Part shown: one piece after another, positions 51,080-60,643 of the stretch
Position numbering within the stretch: the first letter of the stretch is position 1
Layout of the letters: each line of letters begins with the position of its first letter
Source of the DNA: Mesorhizobium sp.
Lineage (GTDB): Bacteria > Pseudomonadota > Alphaproteobacteria > Rhizobiales > Rhizobiaceae
DNA: 64,000 nucleotides
Assembly: GCA_027492275.1 (NCBI GenBank)
Contig: JAPUFC010000032.1
Span: 1 to 64,000, forward strand
Direction: 5' to 3'
Program-made: the position numbers and the translations under genes
The notes under the pieces: generated by a model
What the model saw: only the letters and a program-made list of their open reading frames with translations
Database searches by the model: none
What the model was told of the DNA's origin: nothing

Positions 51080-51841
51080 ATGCTGTCGATCGAAGGACTG
51101 TCCAAGCGTTACAAGGACCATCAGGTGCTGACCGACGTCACGTTCGGCATCGGCAAGGGCGAGATCGTCGGCCTCGTCGGCCGGTCGGGCTGCGGCAAGA
51201 GCACGATCGCGCGCTGCCTGCTCGACCTCGAACGTCCCGACGGCGGCCGCGTGACGTGGCACGGCCAATCGCTGGCGGAGCGTCCCGTCCGCCGCAAGGC
51301 GCGCCGCGCCATGCAGGCCGTGTTCCAGGACCCGCGTTCCAGCCTCGACCCGCGCTGGACCGTGCGGCAGCTTCTGTCCGAGCCGCTCGACAACTGGCTG
51401 CCCGGCGAGCGCGGCGCGGCCCGGCAGGCGCGGCTCGCCGACCTGCTCGGCCGCGTCGCCCTCACCGCCGACCTGCTCGACCGTCACCCGCATGAGCTGA
51501 GCACCGGACAGTGCCAGCGCGTCTGCGTGGCGCGCGCGCTGGCGCCCGAGCCGGACCTGCTCGTCCTCGACGAGCCCCTGTCGGCGCTCGACGTCTCCGT
51601 GCAGGCGCGCCTGATCGAGCTGCTGCTCGATCTCCATCGACGTTCCGGCATCGGCTATCTGCTGATCACGCATGATTTCGCGGTGGTGGCCGACATGTGC
51701 GAGCGCATCGTGGTGATCGACCAGGGCCGGGTGGTGGAGAGCGGAGACGCCGACGTCATCATGTCCGCCCCCGCCCATCCCTGCACGCGGGCGTTGCTGC
51801 GCGACGTTCTTCCGCTGCCAGTGACCGCGCCCTCGGGCTGA
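51080..51841 (+). CDS. Dpp/Opp-type ABC transporter ATPase (DppF-like)
   Basis: A 253-aa ATPase and the last gene of the riboswitch operon. Walker A is GRSGCGKST, Walker B LLVLDEPLSALDVS and the switch His lies in LITHDFAVV. The signature reads LSTGQCQR, with Thr in place of the first Gly. The protein lacks the long C-terminal oligopeptide/dipeptide extension of many DppF proteins. Start 2 bp after the fusion gene shows coupling. Confidence 0.92.
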   Translation: MLSIEGLSKRYKDHQVLTDVTFGIGKGEIVGLVGRSGCGKSTIARCLLDLERPDGGRVTWHGQSLAERPVRRKARRAMQAVFQDPRSSLDPRWTVRQLLSEPLDNWLPGERGAARQARLADLLGRVALTADLLDRHPHELSTGQCQRVCVARALAPEPDLLVLDEPLSALDVSVQARLIELLLDLHRRSGIGYLLITHDFAVVADMCERIVVIDQGRVVESGDADVIMSAPAHPCTRALLRDVLPLPVTAPSG

Positions 51842-51928
51842 AGGAGTCTTGCGGTCCGCTGCCACTTCCGGCTGTTCGGCCGCCGCGCCGCGATGCTATG
51901 ATGCCGCATCAACCGTGGGGAGACGACG

Positions 51929-52231
51929 ATGCGCAAGCTTCTGCTGGCCGGCCTGCTGACGGGAGCGCTGGGCGCATCGGCCGGCGACGCACGCGCGCAA
52001 TATTGCGAAGGCACCGTGCACGGGCTTTCCGGCACCTACAATCTGGCGAAGGGCACCGGCTTCCTGGCTGTGCGGGCGCAGCCGCGCGCGTCGGCGCGGA
52101 TGGTCGGGCAGTTCTTCAACGGCAACACGACCGAGATCCTCGGCCGGCAGGGCAATTGGTACCGCGTCGCCATCGGCGGCATAGACGGCTGGGCGCATGC
52201 GCGATGGATCCGCAATTCATGCGGATACTGA
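51929..52231 (+). CDS. exported SH3-domain protein
   Basis: A 100-aa protein with a signal peptide (residues 1-23, ending DARAQ) followed by one bacterial SH3 domain (LAVRAQPRASARMVGQF, then GNWYRVAIGGIDGWAHARW). Two cysteines flank the domain (YCEG and NSCGY) and could form a disulfide in the periplasm. Such small SH3 proteins are common in rhizobia and may bind cell wall or act as structural modules. The promoter is probably in the 87 bp after the riboswitch operon. Confidence 0.85.
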   Translation: MRKLLLAGLLTGALGASAGDARAQYCEGTVHGLSGTYNLAKGTGFLAVRAQPRASARMVGQFFNGNTTEILGRQGNWYRVAIGGIDGWAHARWIRNSCGY

Positions 52232-52319
52232 GGCCCGCGTCGCGAGAACGACACGCGCTTGAATGCCGCCGGCAGGACGGGTACCTGAACCTGATCGATT
52301 CTTTCGCGTTGTGTCGGCG

Positions 52320-52631
52320 ATGACGACAAGGTTGCTTCTGCTTCTCCCGCTCTGCGCGGCGCTCGCCGTCGCGGGCTGCGCGCGCACCGGCGACGACGGT
52401 GGCGGCGGCGGGCCGGGCATGGCCTCGCGCCTCATGCCCGATCTGCCGGACATGCCCCGCCTTTCGCTGCGCCGCAAGCAACCCGACCTGACCCGCTTTC
52501 CCCCTCCCGCGCCCACGGAAATGCACCGCGAGCCAGCGCGCGGCGGCCTGATCCCGCAGCCCGGGCAGCGCAGCGTGAACTGCGCCGAGCAGATGAACGT
52601 CGGCGGCCGCGTCAGGATGGTCTGCCGCTGA
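52320..52631 (+). CDS. small lipoprotein, unknown function
   Basis: A 103-aa protein with a lipoprotein signal: hydrophobic RLLLLLPLCAALAVAGC with the lipobox LAVAGC. The mature part is Gly-rich and then Pro-rich (RFPPPAPTEM) with two further cysteines (NCAEQ, MVCR). I do not recognise the family. ATG at 52320 places the signal at the N-terminus; the upstream frame to 52263 is not needed. It lies between the SH3 gene and nadK. Confidence 0.7.
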   Translation: MTTRLLLLLPLCAALAVAGCARTGDDGGGGGPGMASRLMPDLPDMPRLSLRRKQPDLTRFPPPAPTEMHREPARGGLIPQPGQRSVNCAEQMNVGGRVRMVCR

Positions 52632-52694
52632 GCGGCTTTGCAGCCGGGCACGTCCGTGCTAACCCGCCTCGAGCCATCCCGAGCACGCAGGCGC

Positions 52695-53468
52695 ATGTCG
52701 ACCCTTCCCCGCACGATCGCCTTCGTCTCGTCCGAAAGCCCCGACGCCAGCCGCGCGGCCGAGCGGCTGGTCGCCGCCTACGGTCAGCATTCCGTCGCTG
52801 ACGCCGATGTCGTCGTGGCGCTGGGCGGCGACGGCTTCCTGCTCCAGACCGTCCGCGACACGATGGGCCTGGGCAAGCCGATCTTCGGCATGAACCGCGG
52901 CACGGTCGGCTTCCTGATGAACGAGTTCCGCGAGGACGATCTGCCGCGGCGCCTGGCCGAGGCGGTCGCGGAGACGATCCGCCCGCTGGAAATGGTCGCC
53001 GTGTCGCAGGACGGCGTGACGACGCGCGCGCTGGCGATCAACGAGGTCGCGCTGTGGCGGCAGTCGTTCCAGACGGCGAAGATCCGGATCTCGGTCGATG
53101 GCCAGGTGCGGCTGGACGAGCTGAGCTGCGACGGCGTGATGGTGGCGACGCCGGCCGGCTCCACCGCCTACAATCTGTCCGCGCACGGCCCGATCCTGCC
53201 GCTGGACGCGCCCCTGCTCGCGCTGACGCCGGTCAGCCCCTTCCGCCCCCGCAACTGGCGCGGCGCGCTGCTGCCCAACAAGGCGAGCGTGCGGTTCGAG
53301 ATGCTGGAGGCGCGGAAGCGCCCGGTCAACGCGGCGGCCGACCATACGGAGGTCAAATCCGTCCTCTCCGTCACCGTGCAGGCCTCGGCGTCCGAGCGCG
53401 CGACGTTGCTTTTCGACCGCAATCATTCCTGGAACGAGCGCATCCTGACGGAGCAGTTCCGGTATTGA
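52695..53468 (+). CDS. nadK: NAD kinase
   Basis: A 257-aa cytoplasmic enzyme that phosphorylates NAD to NADP. The GGDG motif is at residues 44-47 ([11 protein letters not shown]), the NE motif in [10 protein letters not shown], and the conserved [20 protein letters not shown] lies near residue 150. The length is that of alphaproteobacterial NadK. ATG at 52695 matches the family; the frame is open a further 19 codons upstream without family similarity. Confidence 0.95.
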   Translation: MSTLPRTIAFVSSESPDASRAAERLVAAYGQHSVADADVVVALGGDGFLLQTVRDTMGLGKPIFGMNRGTVGFLMNEFREDDLPRRLAEAVAETIRPLEMVAVSQDGVTTRALAINEVALWRQSFQTAKIRISVDGQVRLDELSCDGVMVATPAGSTAYNLSAHGPILPLDAPLLALTPVSPFRPRNWRGALLPNKASVRFEMLEARKRPVNAAADHTEVKSVLSVTVQASASERATLLFDRNHSWNERILTEQFRY

Positions 53469-53630
53469 GCGCGAAAACGAGCCCGGATTAATCACAATGG
53501 CGGCAAAACAGGCCGTTTCCATTGACAAACAGGGATTCGGCGCTTAGTTCGCATCGCAGCAAAAGGCGCGCCCGCGCGCAGCGATCCTCCGATACCGGAT
53601 GGTCCCAGGAAGCCGAAGCAGCTAGATACC

Positions 53631-55124
53631 TTGTCCTCAGACACACCGACCGCTCAAGAAGCGTTGACCTTTGCGGACCTCGGCCTCTCGCCGAAAGTCC
53701 TTTCGGCCGTCACCGACGCCGGCTACACGATACCCACACCGATCCAGGCGGGCTCCATTCCGCACGCCCTTCAGGGCAAGGATGTGCTGGGAATCGCGCA
53801 GACCGGAACCGGCAAGACCGCCGCCTTCGTCCTGCCGATGATCACCCGGCTGGAGAAGGGCCGCGCCCGCGCCCGCATGCCGCGCACCCTGATCCTCGAG
53901 CCGACGCGCGAGCTCGCCGCGCAGGTCGAGGAGAACTTCGTCAAATACGGCAAGAATCATAAGCTCAACGTCGCGCTGCTGATCGGCGGCGTGTCGTTCG
54001 ACGAGCAGGACAGGAAGCTGGAGCGTGGCGCCGACGTGCTCATCGCCACGCCGGGCCGTCTCCTCGACCACCGCGAGCGCGGCAAGCTCCTGCTCAACGG
54101 CGTCGAGATCCTCGTCATCGACGAGGCGGACCGCATGCTCGACATGGGCTTCATCCCCGACATCGAGCGCATCTGCGAGATGATCCCCTTCACCCGCCAG
54201 ACGCTCTTCTTCTCGGCCACCATGCCGCCCGAGATCACCAAGCTGACGGAGAAATTCCTCCACGCGCCTGTCCGCGTCGAGGTCGCCAAGGCCGCCTCGA
54301 CGGCCTCCAGCATCACGCAGCGGCTGGTCAAGTCGGGCCAGAAGCCCTGGGACAAGCGCGACGTGCTGCGCCGGCTGATGCGCGAAGAGGACGCCGGGCT
54401 CAAGAACGCGATCATCTTCTGCAACCGCAAGGTCGAGGTGTCGGAACTGTTCCGCTCGCTCGTCAAGCACGATTTCGACGCCGGCGCGCTGCACGGCGAC
54501 ATGGACCAGCGCGCGCGCATGACCATGCTGGCGAATTTCCGCGACGGGAAGCTCAAATATCTGGTGGCGTCCGACGTCGCCGCGCGCGGCCTCGACATTC
54601 CCGACGTCAGCCACGTCTTCAACTACGACGTGCCCATCCACGCCGAGGACTATGTCCACCGCATCGGCCGCACCGGCCGCGCCGGGCGGTCGGGAAAATC
54701 CTTCACCATCGTCACGCGCGCCGACGGCAAATATGTCGACGCGATCGAGAAGCTGATCGGCAAGACGATCGAGTGGCACGACGGCGACATCTCCTCGCTG
54801 CCTCCGCCCGAGGCCGACGAGGGCGCGCATGAGCGCCGCGGACGCGCGAACGGGCGCGGCCGGGACCGCGAGCGCCGCGGCGGCGATGCCAGAAGAGGCC
54901 GCGGCAAGGATCGCGCGCCCGCGCCCACGCCCGCTATCGAGGCGCTGGGCGATCAGCCGGAAATGCCTGCGGTGCTGCGCGACGCCATCGAGCGCACGCC
55001 GCGTTTCGAGCGCAAGCCGCGCCCCGACCATGCCCTCTCCGCACGCGAGCGGCGCGAGGAGGCCGGCGTGGTGGGCTTCGGCGACGAAATCCCCGCCTTC
55101 ATGCTGATCGCCGCGAAGGTCTGA
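53631..55124 (+). CDS. DEAD-box RNA helicase
   Basis: A 497-aa ATP-dependent RNA helicase. The Q motif (LTFADLGLSPKVLSAV, then PTPIQ), Walker A AQTGTGKT, PTRELA, VIDEADRMLDMGF, SAT and HRIGRTGRAGR are all present. The C-terminal tail is long, basic and Arg/Gly-rich (RGRANGRGRDRERRGGD), typical of RhlE-like proteins and useful for RNA binding. The start TTG at 53631 is the only reasonable one before the Q motif; an in-frame TTG at 53667 is the alternative. RhlE-group helicases act in ribosome assembly and cold adaptation. Confidence 0.93.
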   Translation: MSSDTPTAQEALTFADLGLSPKVLSAVTDAGYTIPTPIQAGSIPHALQGKDVLGIAQTGTGKTAAFVLPMITRLEKGRARARMPRTLILEPTRELAAQVEENFVKYGKNHKLNVALLIGGVSFDEQDRKLERGADVLIATPGRLLDHRERGKLLLNGVEILVIDEADRMLDMGFIPDIERICEMIPFTRQTLFFSATMPPEITKLTEKFLHAPVRVEVAKAASTASSITQRLVKSGQKPWDKRDVLRRLMREEDAGLKNAIIFCNRKVEVSELFRSLVKHDFDAGALHGDMDQRARMTMLANFRDGKLKYLVASDVAARGLDIPDVSHVFNYDVPIHAEDYVHRIGRTGRAGRSGKSFTIVTRADGKYVDAIEKLIGKTIEWHDGDISSLPPPEADEGAHERRGRANGRGRDRERRGGDARRGRGKDRAPAPTPAIEALGDQPEMPAVLRDAIERTPRFERKPRPDHALSARERREEAGVVGFGDEIPAFMLIAAKV

Positions 55125-55219
55125 CCTTCGCCGCCGCCGGGCGTGGCGAAACGCCCGCCCCTTTCCTCGTCCTCCCGCACTCCTCCGCCATAAGGCGAAC
55201 GGAAATTTAACCGCTTGCG

Positions 55220-55234
55220 GAACACAACTGGAAC
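55220..55234 (+). promoter_or_regulatory. SOS box (LexA operator), alphaproteobacterial GAAC-N7-GAAC
   Basis: GAAC (55220-55223), seven bases, GAAC (55231-55234) is an exact match to the alphaproteobacterial LexA site. It lies 52 bp before lexA, as expected for autoregulation. A second, imperfect site GTTC-N7-GTTT lies at 55246-55260 in the opposite orientation. Confidence 0.88.
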
Positions 55235-55285
55235 AGATAGTGTTTGTTCTGGTTTTGTTTTTATCGATTCCGCGGGGACAAGGCG

Positions 55286-56011
55286 ATGCTGACGCGCAAG
55301 CAACACGAGCTGCTGCTCTTCATTCACGAGCGCCTGAAGGAAGCCGGCATCCCCCCCTCCTTCGACGAGATGAAGGAGGCGCTTGACCTGGCGTCGAAAT
55401 CGGGCATCCACCGGCTCATCACGGCATTGGAGGAGCGCGGCTTCATTCGCCGCCTTCCCAACCGCGCCCGCGCGCTGGAGGTGCTTCGCCTGCCGGATTC
55501 CATCGCGCCGGGTCTTGCGCCTGCCGCAAGGAAATTCTCCCCCAGCGTGATCGAGGGCAGCCTGGGGCGCAAGCCGGCCGAATCCGCCTCGCGCCTGCGC
55601 GTGGCGAGCAACGACGACGAGGCGTCCGCCGGGGTCTCGGTTCCGGTCATGGGCCGCATCGCGGCCGGCGTGCCCATCGACGCCATCCAGCACAGGACGC
55701 ATTCCATCGCCGTGCCGCCGGAGATGCTGGCGGGCGGGGAGCATTACGCGCTCGAGGTGAAGGGCGATTCGATGGTCGAGGCCGGCATCTTCGACGGCGA
55801 CACGGTGATCATCCGCAACACCAGCTCGGCGAGCCCCGGCGAGATCGTGGTGGCGCTGGTCGACGACGAGGAGGCGACGCTGAAGCGCTTTCGCCGCAAG
55901 GGCGCGTCGATCGCGCTGGAGGCGGCGAACCCCGCTTACGAAACCCGCATCTTCGGCCCCGACAGGGTCAAGGTGCAGGGCAAGCTTGTCGGGCTGATCC
56001 GCAAATATTAG
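55286..56011 (+). CDS. lexA: SOS regulator LexA
   Basis: A 241-aa repressor and self-cleaving protease. The N-terminal winged helix includes [18 protein letters not shown] and [16 protein letters not shown]. The self-cleavage site is Ala127-Gly128 (RIAAGVP), with catalytic Ser162 in GDSMVEAG and Lys200 in EATLKRF. The linker of about 40 residues between domains is longer than in E. coli, as in other rhizobia. ATG at 55286 follows CGGGGACAAGG. The SOS box upstream shows autoregulation. Confidence 0.97.
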   Translation: MLTRKQHELLLFIHERLKEAGIPPSFDEMKEALDLASKSGIHRLITALEERGFIRRLPNRARALEVLRLPDSIAPGLAPAARKFSPSVIEGSLGRKPAESASRLRVASNDDEASAGVSVPVMGRIAAGVPIDAIQHRTHSIAVPPEMLAGGEHYALEVKGDSMVEAGIFDGDTVIIRNTSSASPGEIVVALVDDEEATLKRFRRKGASIALEAANPAYETRIFGPDRVKVQGKLVGLIRKY

Positions 56012-56320
56012 ACGGCGCGCCGCCGGCCGGCCGAAGGGGCCGCCCTAGCTGGCCGATCGTCCGGCGCCCTGCCTTCGGCCACCGGCTGGCCTCGCTGTGC
56101 GATAGGCGCCATTCTCTTCGCGGCTGACGATCCGCCTGTTTCGCGAACGTCCCTTCCTCGCGAAGGCCGTGTCCTTCGCGAAAACCTCTGTTCCGCGAAG
56201 TCTTGTTTTCCGCGAAGTCCTTGTCCGGACGCTGTAATTTTTCGGGTTGCGCTTGCGCTGCGCCTTGTCTTGGCCGCACTGTGTCGGCATCGCGGCAAGG
56301 CAACCCGAAGATCACGGCGC
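56012..56320. other. intergenic region between lexA and antiporter, with tandem repeat
   Basis: No gene is supported in these 309 bp. The main structure is a five-unit 17-bp tandem repeat (listed separately) about 95-180 bp before the antiporter gene. No convincing terminator for lexA is visible. Confidence 0.5.
56141..56226. repeat. five-unit degenerate 17-bp tandem repeat with CGCGAA core
   Basis: Units start at 56141, 56158, 56176, 56193 and 56210 (spacings 17, 18, 17, 17). Each begins TCGCGAA or CCGCGAA and continues with a T- and C-rich arm; the last two units are nearly identical (CCGCGAAGTC, then TTGT). The third unit contains the palindrome TTCGCGAA. It is not a CRISPR (too short, no spacers). 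It may be a multi-copy binding site or a replication-slippage product. Confidence 0.65.
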
Positions 56321-58171
56321 ATGGATCATACGATTTATCTGGTCACGCTGGTCGGCACCGGGCTCGTGGTCTCCGCCGCCTTTTCCAGCCTGATCGCGTT
56401 CCGGTTCGGCGCACCGCTGCTGCTCTTGTTCCTCTGCGTCGGGCTCGTGGCTGGCCAGGACGGATTCGGCATCCAGTTCGACAATGCGGGGGTGGCCTAT
56501 TTCATCGGCTCGCTGGCGCTCGCCGTCATCCTGTTCGATTCCGGCTACGGCACCTCCCGCTCCGCGCTGCGGCAGGCGGCGGCGCCCGCGCTTGTGCTGG
56601 CGACGCTCGGCGTGGTGCTGACGACGGCGTTCTTCGGCATGGCCGCCGTCTGGCTGACGCCGCTGTCCTGGCTGGAATCCTTCCTGCTCGGCGCGTCCGT
56701 CGCCTCCACCGACGCGGCGGCGGTCTTCTTCCTGCTGCGCGCCGGCAACCTGCATATCCGCGAGCGGGTCCGCTCCGCGCTGGAGATCGAATCCGGCACC
56801 AACGATCCCATCGCCATCTTCCTCACCATCACGCTCGTCGAGGTCATCGCCGCGGGCGTGCTGCCGTCGGCCGGCGCCCTGACGCTCGACATTGTCGGCG
56901 GCTTCCTCAGCCATATGCTGATCGGCGGCATCGTCGGCGCGGCCGGCGGCTTCGGCATCGTCCGGCTGCTGGCCAGGCTCGACCTCGATTCCGGCCTGCA
57001 GCCGATCCTGGTGCTGACGCTGTCGCTGATGGTGTTCGCGGCGGCCGGCGCGCTCGGCGGTTCGGGCTTCCTCGCCGTCTATCTGGCCGGCTTCGTCGCC
57101 GGCAACGCCGAGATTCGCACCTCCGTCAACATCAAGCGCTTCCAGGACGGCGTCGCCTGGCTGGCGCAGATCGTGATGTTCCTCGTGCTCGGCCTGTTCG
57201 CCACGCCGTCGCAGTTCCTGCCGATCCTGCCGGCGGCGGTCGCGCTCGGCCTGTTCCTGATCTTCGTGGCGCGGCCGGTCGCCGCCTGGCTGTGCCTGGC
57301 GCCCTTCCGCTACCCCCGGCGCGAGAGAGCCTTCATCTCCTGGGTCGGCCTGCGCGGCGCCGTGTCGATCCTGCTCGCCATCACCCCGCTGCTCGAGAAT
57401 ATCGAGCATGGCCGGATGATCTTCAACAGCGCCTTCATCGTCGTGCTCGTCTCGCTGGTCGTGCAGGGCTGGACGGTCGGGCCGCTGGCGCGCCGGCTCG
57501 GCCTCATCGTGCCGCCGCGCCAGGGCCCGCTGGAGAAGGTGCAGCTCGAACTGCCGGGCTCCGCCCGTCATGAGCTTCTTGCCTACACCGTCGTGCCCGA
57601 AAGTCCGGTGACGCGCGGCGAGCGCATTCCGCGCTGGGCGCGGCCGTCTCTGGTGGTGCGCGACGGGCGCTCCATGCGGTTCCAAGAGGCGGGACGGCTG
57701 GTCGCCGGCGACCACGTCTATATCTTCGTGTCGGACCGCTATCCGCGCCTGCTCGACCGCCTTTTCGCCAGCCGCGCCGAGGTGAGCCCGGAGGATGCGG
57801 ATTTCTTCGGCGCCTTTCCCGTCGATCCCGCCAGGCCGGCGGAAGAGCTGGAGACCGCCTACGGGCCCGGCCTGAGCGAAGCGGAGCGCCGGCTCACCAT
57901 CGGCCAGCTCGTCATGCAGCGCCTCGGCGGCTCGGCGGAATATGCCGACCGCGTCACGCTCGGCCCGATCGAGCTCATCGTGCGCGACGTCGGCGGCAAC
58001 GGGAAGATTGCCGCGCTCGGCCTGTCGCTGGAACCGACGCCGACGCAGGTCAGCATCCCGCTGTTCATGTATCCGGGCGCGCTGATCGATCGCGTCCGCG
58101 CCGCCTTCGGCAGGAGCCAGGACAACGAGCCGCCGCAGGACGGCCCGACCGGCACCGCCGTCAGCGCGTGA
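56321..58171 (+). CDS. K+/H+ (CPA1) antiporter, NhaP2/CvrA-like
   Basis: A 616-aa inner-membrane antiporter. About twelve membrane spans cover residues 1-400, including the ion-site region ASVASTDAAAVFFLLRAGN and IESGTNDPIAIFL. A cytoplasmic TrkA_C-like domain follows near residues 415-490, and a C-terminal domain of CvrA type near residues 500-590. Such proteins exchange K+ for protons and help with osmotic and pH balance. ATG at 56321 starts the first span directly. It is the gene after lexA on the same strand. Confidence 0.92.
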   Translation: MDHTIYLVTLVGTGLVVSAAFSSLIAFRFGAPLLLLFLCVGLVAGQDGFGIQFDNAGVAYFIGSLALAVILFDSGYGTSRSALRQAAAPALVLATLGVVLTTAFFGMAAVWLTPLSWLESFLLGASVASTDAAAVFFLLRAGNLHIRERVRSALEIESGTNDPIAIFLTITLVEVIAAGVLPSAGALTLDIVGGFLSHMLIGGIVGAAGGFGIVRLLARLDLDSGLQPILVLTLSLMVFAAAGALGGSGFLAVYLAGFVAGNAEIRTSVNIKRFQDGVAWLAQIVMFLVLGLFATPSQFLPILPAAVALGLFLIFVARPVAAWLCLAPFRYPRRERAFISWVGLRGAVSILLAITPLLENIEHGRMIFNSAFIVVLVSLVVQGWTVGPLARRLGLIVPPRQGPLEKVQLELPGSARHELLAYTVVPESPVTRGERIPRWARPSLVVRDGRSMRFQEAGRLVAGDHVYIFVSDRYPRLLDRLFASRAEVSPEDADFFGAFPVDPARPAEELETAYGPGLSEAERRLTIGQLVMQRLGGSAEYADRVTLGPIELIVRDVGGNGKIAALGLSLEPTPTQVSIPLFMYPGALIDRVRAAFGRSQDNEPPQDGPTGTAVSA

Positions 58172-58238
58172 CGCGAAAACGCATTGCATCCCGGCTCCAG
58201 GCGGCTAAGGTCGCCGCGCCTTTCAACGGAGCATGTTC

Positions 58239-59438
58239 ATGGCAGCCTTCAGGACCCTCGACGACATTGGCGACGTCACCGGCAAGCGCGTGCTCGTCCG
58301 GGTCGATCTCAATGTTCCCGTCGCGGACGGCGCCGTGACCGACGCGACCCGCATTGAGCGCGTCGCGCCGACGATCCTCGAACTGGCGGACAAGAAGGCC
58401 AGGGTGATCCTGCTCGCCCATTTCGGCCGCCCGAAGGACGGCCCCTCGCCCGACCTGTCGCTGGAGCCGATCGCGCGGGCGACGGCCGCCGTCCTGCGCC
58501 GCGACGTCGGCTTCGCGGCCGACTGCGTGGGCGACAAGGCCGCCGCGGCGGTGGCCGCGATGAAGGATGGCGACATCCTGCTTCTGGAGAACACCCGCTT
58601 CCACAAGGGCGAGGAGAAGAACGACGACAAATTCGCCAGGGCGCTGGCGGCGAATGGCGACATCTTCGTCAACGACGCCTTCTCCGCCGCGCATCGCGCC
58701 CACGCCTCCACCGAGGGGCTGGCGCGGCTGATGCCCGCCTTCGCCGGCCGCACCATGCAGGCCGAGCTGGAGGCGCTGGAAAAGGGTCTCGGCAACCCGG
58801 CCCGCCCGGTGGTCGCGATCGTCGGCGGGGCAAAGGTCTCGACCAAGATCGACCTCCTGACCAACCTCGTGAAGAAGGTCGACGCGCTGGTCATCGGCGG
58901 CGGCATGGCCAACACCTTCCTGGCAGCCAACGGCACCGACATCGGCAAGTCGCTCTGCGAGCACGATCTCGGCGCGACCGCCCGGCAGATCATGATCGAC
59001 GCGGCCGAAGCGGGCTGCGCCATCGTGCTGCCCGTCGACGGCGTGGTGGCGCGCGAGTTCAAGGCGAACGCGCCGAACGAAACCGTCCCGGTTGCATCCG
59101 TCCCGGCCGACGCGATGATCCTCGACGTCGGGACGAAAAGCGTCGACGCGGTCGACGCCTGGATCGACCGCGCCGCGACTCTGGTCTGGAACGGTCCGCT
59201 CGGGGCCTTCGAGATCGAGCCCTTCGACCGGGCGACCGTCGCGGTGGCGAAGCACGCGGCGGCGCGCACGCGGGCCGGCAAGCTGGTGTCGGTCGCCGGC
59301 GGCGGCGACACGGTGGCCGCGCTGAACCACGCCGGCGTCGCCGACGACTTCACCTATGTGTCGACCGCGGGCGGCGCCTTCCTCGAATGGATGGAAGGCA
59401 AGGTGCTGCCGGGCGTGGAGGTGCTGCGCAAAGCCTGA
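58239..59438 (+). CDS. pgk: phosphoglycerate kinase
   Basis: A 399-aa glycolytic enzyme. Family segments: [71 protein letters not shown] and [14 protein letters not shown] at 58239 has GGAG at 7 bp and matches alphaproteobacterial Pgk ([10 protein letters not shown]); ATG at 58233 would add two residues. Aldolase follows after 91 bp, so both may be transcribed together. Confidence 0.97.
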   Translation: MAAFRTLDDIGDVTGKRVLVRVDLNVPVADGAVTDATRIERVAPTILELADKKARVILLAHFGRPKDGPSPDLSLEPIARATAAVLRRDVGFAADCVGDKAAAAVAAMKDGDILLLENTRFHKGEEKNDDKFARALAANGDIFVNDAFSAAHRAHASTEGLARLMPAFAGRTMQAELEALEKGLGNPARPVVAIVGGAKVSTKIDLLTNLVKKVDALVIGGGMANTFLAANGTDIGKSLCEHDLGATARQIMIDAAEAGCAIVLPVDGVVAREFKANAPNETVPVASVPADAMILDVGTKSVDAVDAWIDRAATLVWNGPLGAFEIEPFDRATVAVAKHAAARTRAGKLVSVAGGGDTVAALNHAGVADDFTYVSTAGGAFLEWMEGKVLPGVEVLRKA

Positions 59439-59529
59439 TCGAAGATGCCGCCGTCGGGCCGCGGCAGCATTGGCATCCGGTCGCGGCTTGGGTATTGAAC
59501 GTTCGACATCAATAGATCTGGGATATGAG

Positions 59530-60420
59530 ATGAACAAGGACATGGCCGCGCAGGCCGCACACAAGGACGGCTTCATCGCAGCGCTCGACCAGTCGGGCGG
59601 CTCCACGCCGAAGGCGCTCAAACTCTACGGCATCGATGAAGGCGCGTGGTCGACCGACGCGGAAATGTTCGACCTCGTTCACGGGATGCGGGCCAGGATC
59701 ATCAAGTCGCCGGCGTTCACGGGCGACAAGGTGATGGGCGCGATCCTTTTCGAGCAGACCATGGACCGCGACATCGACGGCACCCCCACCGCGCAATATC
59801 TGTGGGAGAAGCGCCACGTGGTGCCCTTCCTCAAGGTCGACCAGGGGCTGGCCGAGGCGAAGGACGGCGTCAAGCTGATGAAGCCGATGCCGAGCCTCGA
59901 TGCGCTGCTCAAGCGCGCCGTGGCGAAGGGCGTCTTCGGCACCAAGATGCGCTCGGTCATCGACGCGGCGAACCGGAAGGGCATCGCGGCGGTCGTCGAC
60001 CAGCAGTTCGAGGTCGCCGCGCAGATCCTGGCGCACGGGCTGGTGCCGATCATCGAGCCCGAGGTCACGATCTCGATCGCCGACAAGGCCGAGGCGGAGG
60101 ACATCCTCCTGGCCGAGATCCTCAAGCATCTCGACACGGTTCCCGCCGACAGGCAGGTCATGCTGAAGCTGACCCTGCCGACCAAGGCCAACCTCTACAA
60201 GCCGCTGATCGACCATCCGCGCGTCATGCGCGTGGTGGCGCTGTCCGGCGGCTACTCGCGCGACGACGCGAACGCCAGGCTGAGAGAGAACGACGGCATG
60301 ATCGCCTCCTTCTCGCGCGCCCTGACCGAGGGCCTGTCGGCGAAGCAGAGCGACGGCGCGTTCGACGCCGCGCTGGCGTCGGCCATCGACAGCATCTTCG
60401 AGGCCTCCCGCGCCCGCTGA
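59530..60420 (+). CDS. class I fructose-bisphosphate aldolase
   Basis: A 296-aa Schiff-base aldolase of the compact bacterial class I type. The N-terminus is [17 protein letters not shown], and lysine-containing active-site strands are VPFLKVDQG and [14 protein letters not shown], with [15 protein letters not shown] as the phosphate loop. The protein needs no metal, unlike class II aldolases. It follows pgk on the same strand, a normal rhizobial arrangement, and is closed by a strong terminator. Confidence 0.94.
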   Translation: MNKDMAAQAAHKDGFIAALDQSGGSTPKALKLYGIDEGAWSTDAEMFDLVHGMRARIIKSPAFTGDKVMGAILFEQTMDRDIDGTPTAQYLWEKRHVVPFLKVDQGLAEAKDGVKLMKPMPSLDALLKRAVAKGVFGTKMRSVIDAANRKGIAAVVDQQFEVAAQILAHGLVPIIEPEVTISIADKAEAEDILLAEILKHLDTVPADRQVMLKLTLPTKANLYKPLIDHPRVMRVVALSGGYSRDDANARLRENDGMIASFSRALTEGLSAKQSDGAFDAALASAIDSIFEASRAR

Positions 60421-60442
60421 CCGGCGGCCTGCCTCCAAGAAC

Positions 60443-60470
60443 AAAAAACCCGCCATGAGGCGGGTTTTTT
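60443..60470 (+). terminator. Rho-independent terminator after aldolase gene
   Basis: AAAAAACCCGCC ATGA GGCGGGTTTTTT: a 12-bp perfect stem, GC core plus A/T flanks, with a T-run. Because the flanks are A-rich and T-rich it can act on both strands, serving pgk-aldolase on plus and the small membrane-protein gene on minus. Confidence 0.95.
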
Positions 60471-60529
60471 GTTTTCGAACGACCCTGGCATCTTGCCGAA
60501 AACCGCTGCCGGCTCCCGCGGCCTGTCCG

Positions 60530-60643
60530 TCAGATCAGCGCCGCCAGCAGGATGATCGTCGCCACGGTGCCCGCGGCGACGGTCAACGCCGTCCTGTACC
60601 GCTCGTAGATCGTCGGCGGTCTTTCCCAATTGTATGAACTCAT
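60530..60643 (-). CDS. 37-residue single-span membrane protein, unknown
   Basis: A short frame not usually reported because of its length. It encodes 37 residues: a polar N-terminus (MSSYNWERPPTIYERYRT) and one hydrophobic helix (LTVAAGTVATIILLAALI) ending at TGA. A ribosome site, GGAGGGG, lies about 6 bp before the ATG, and the shared bidirectional terminator lies downstream. The layout (charged/aromatic start, single helix, no signal cleavage) is that of small inner-membrane proteins. I do not recognise the family, and no function is assigned. Confidence 0.7.
   Translation of the reverse strand: MSSYNWERPPTIYERYRTALTVAAGTVATIILLAALI

Noticed and set aside
56141-56226. Possible CRISPR array
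   Set aside because: Units are only 17 bp, adjoin without spacers, and no cas gene is in the window.
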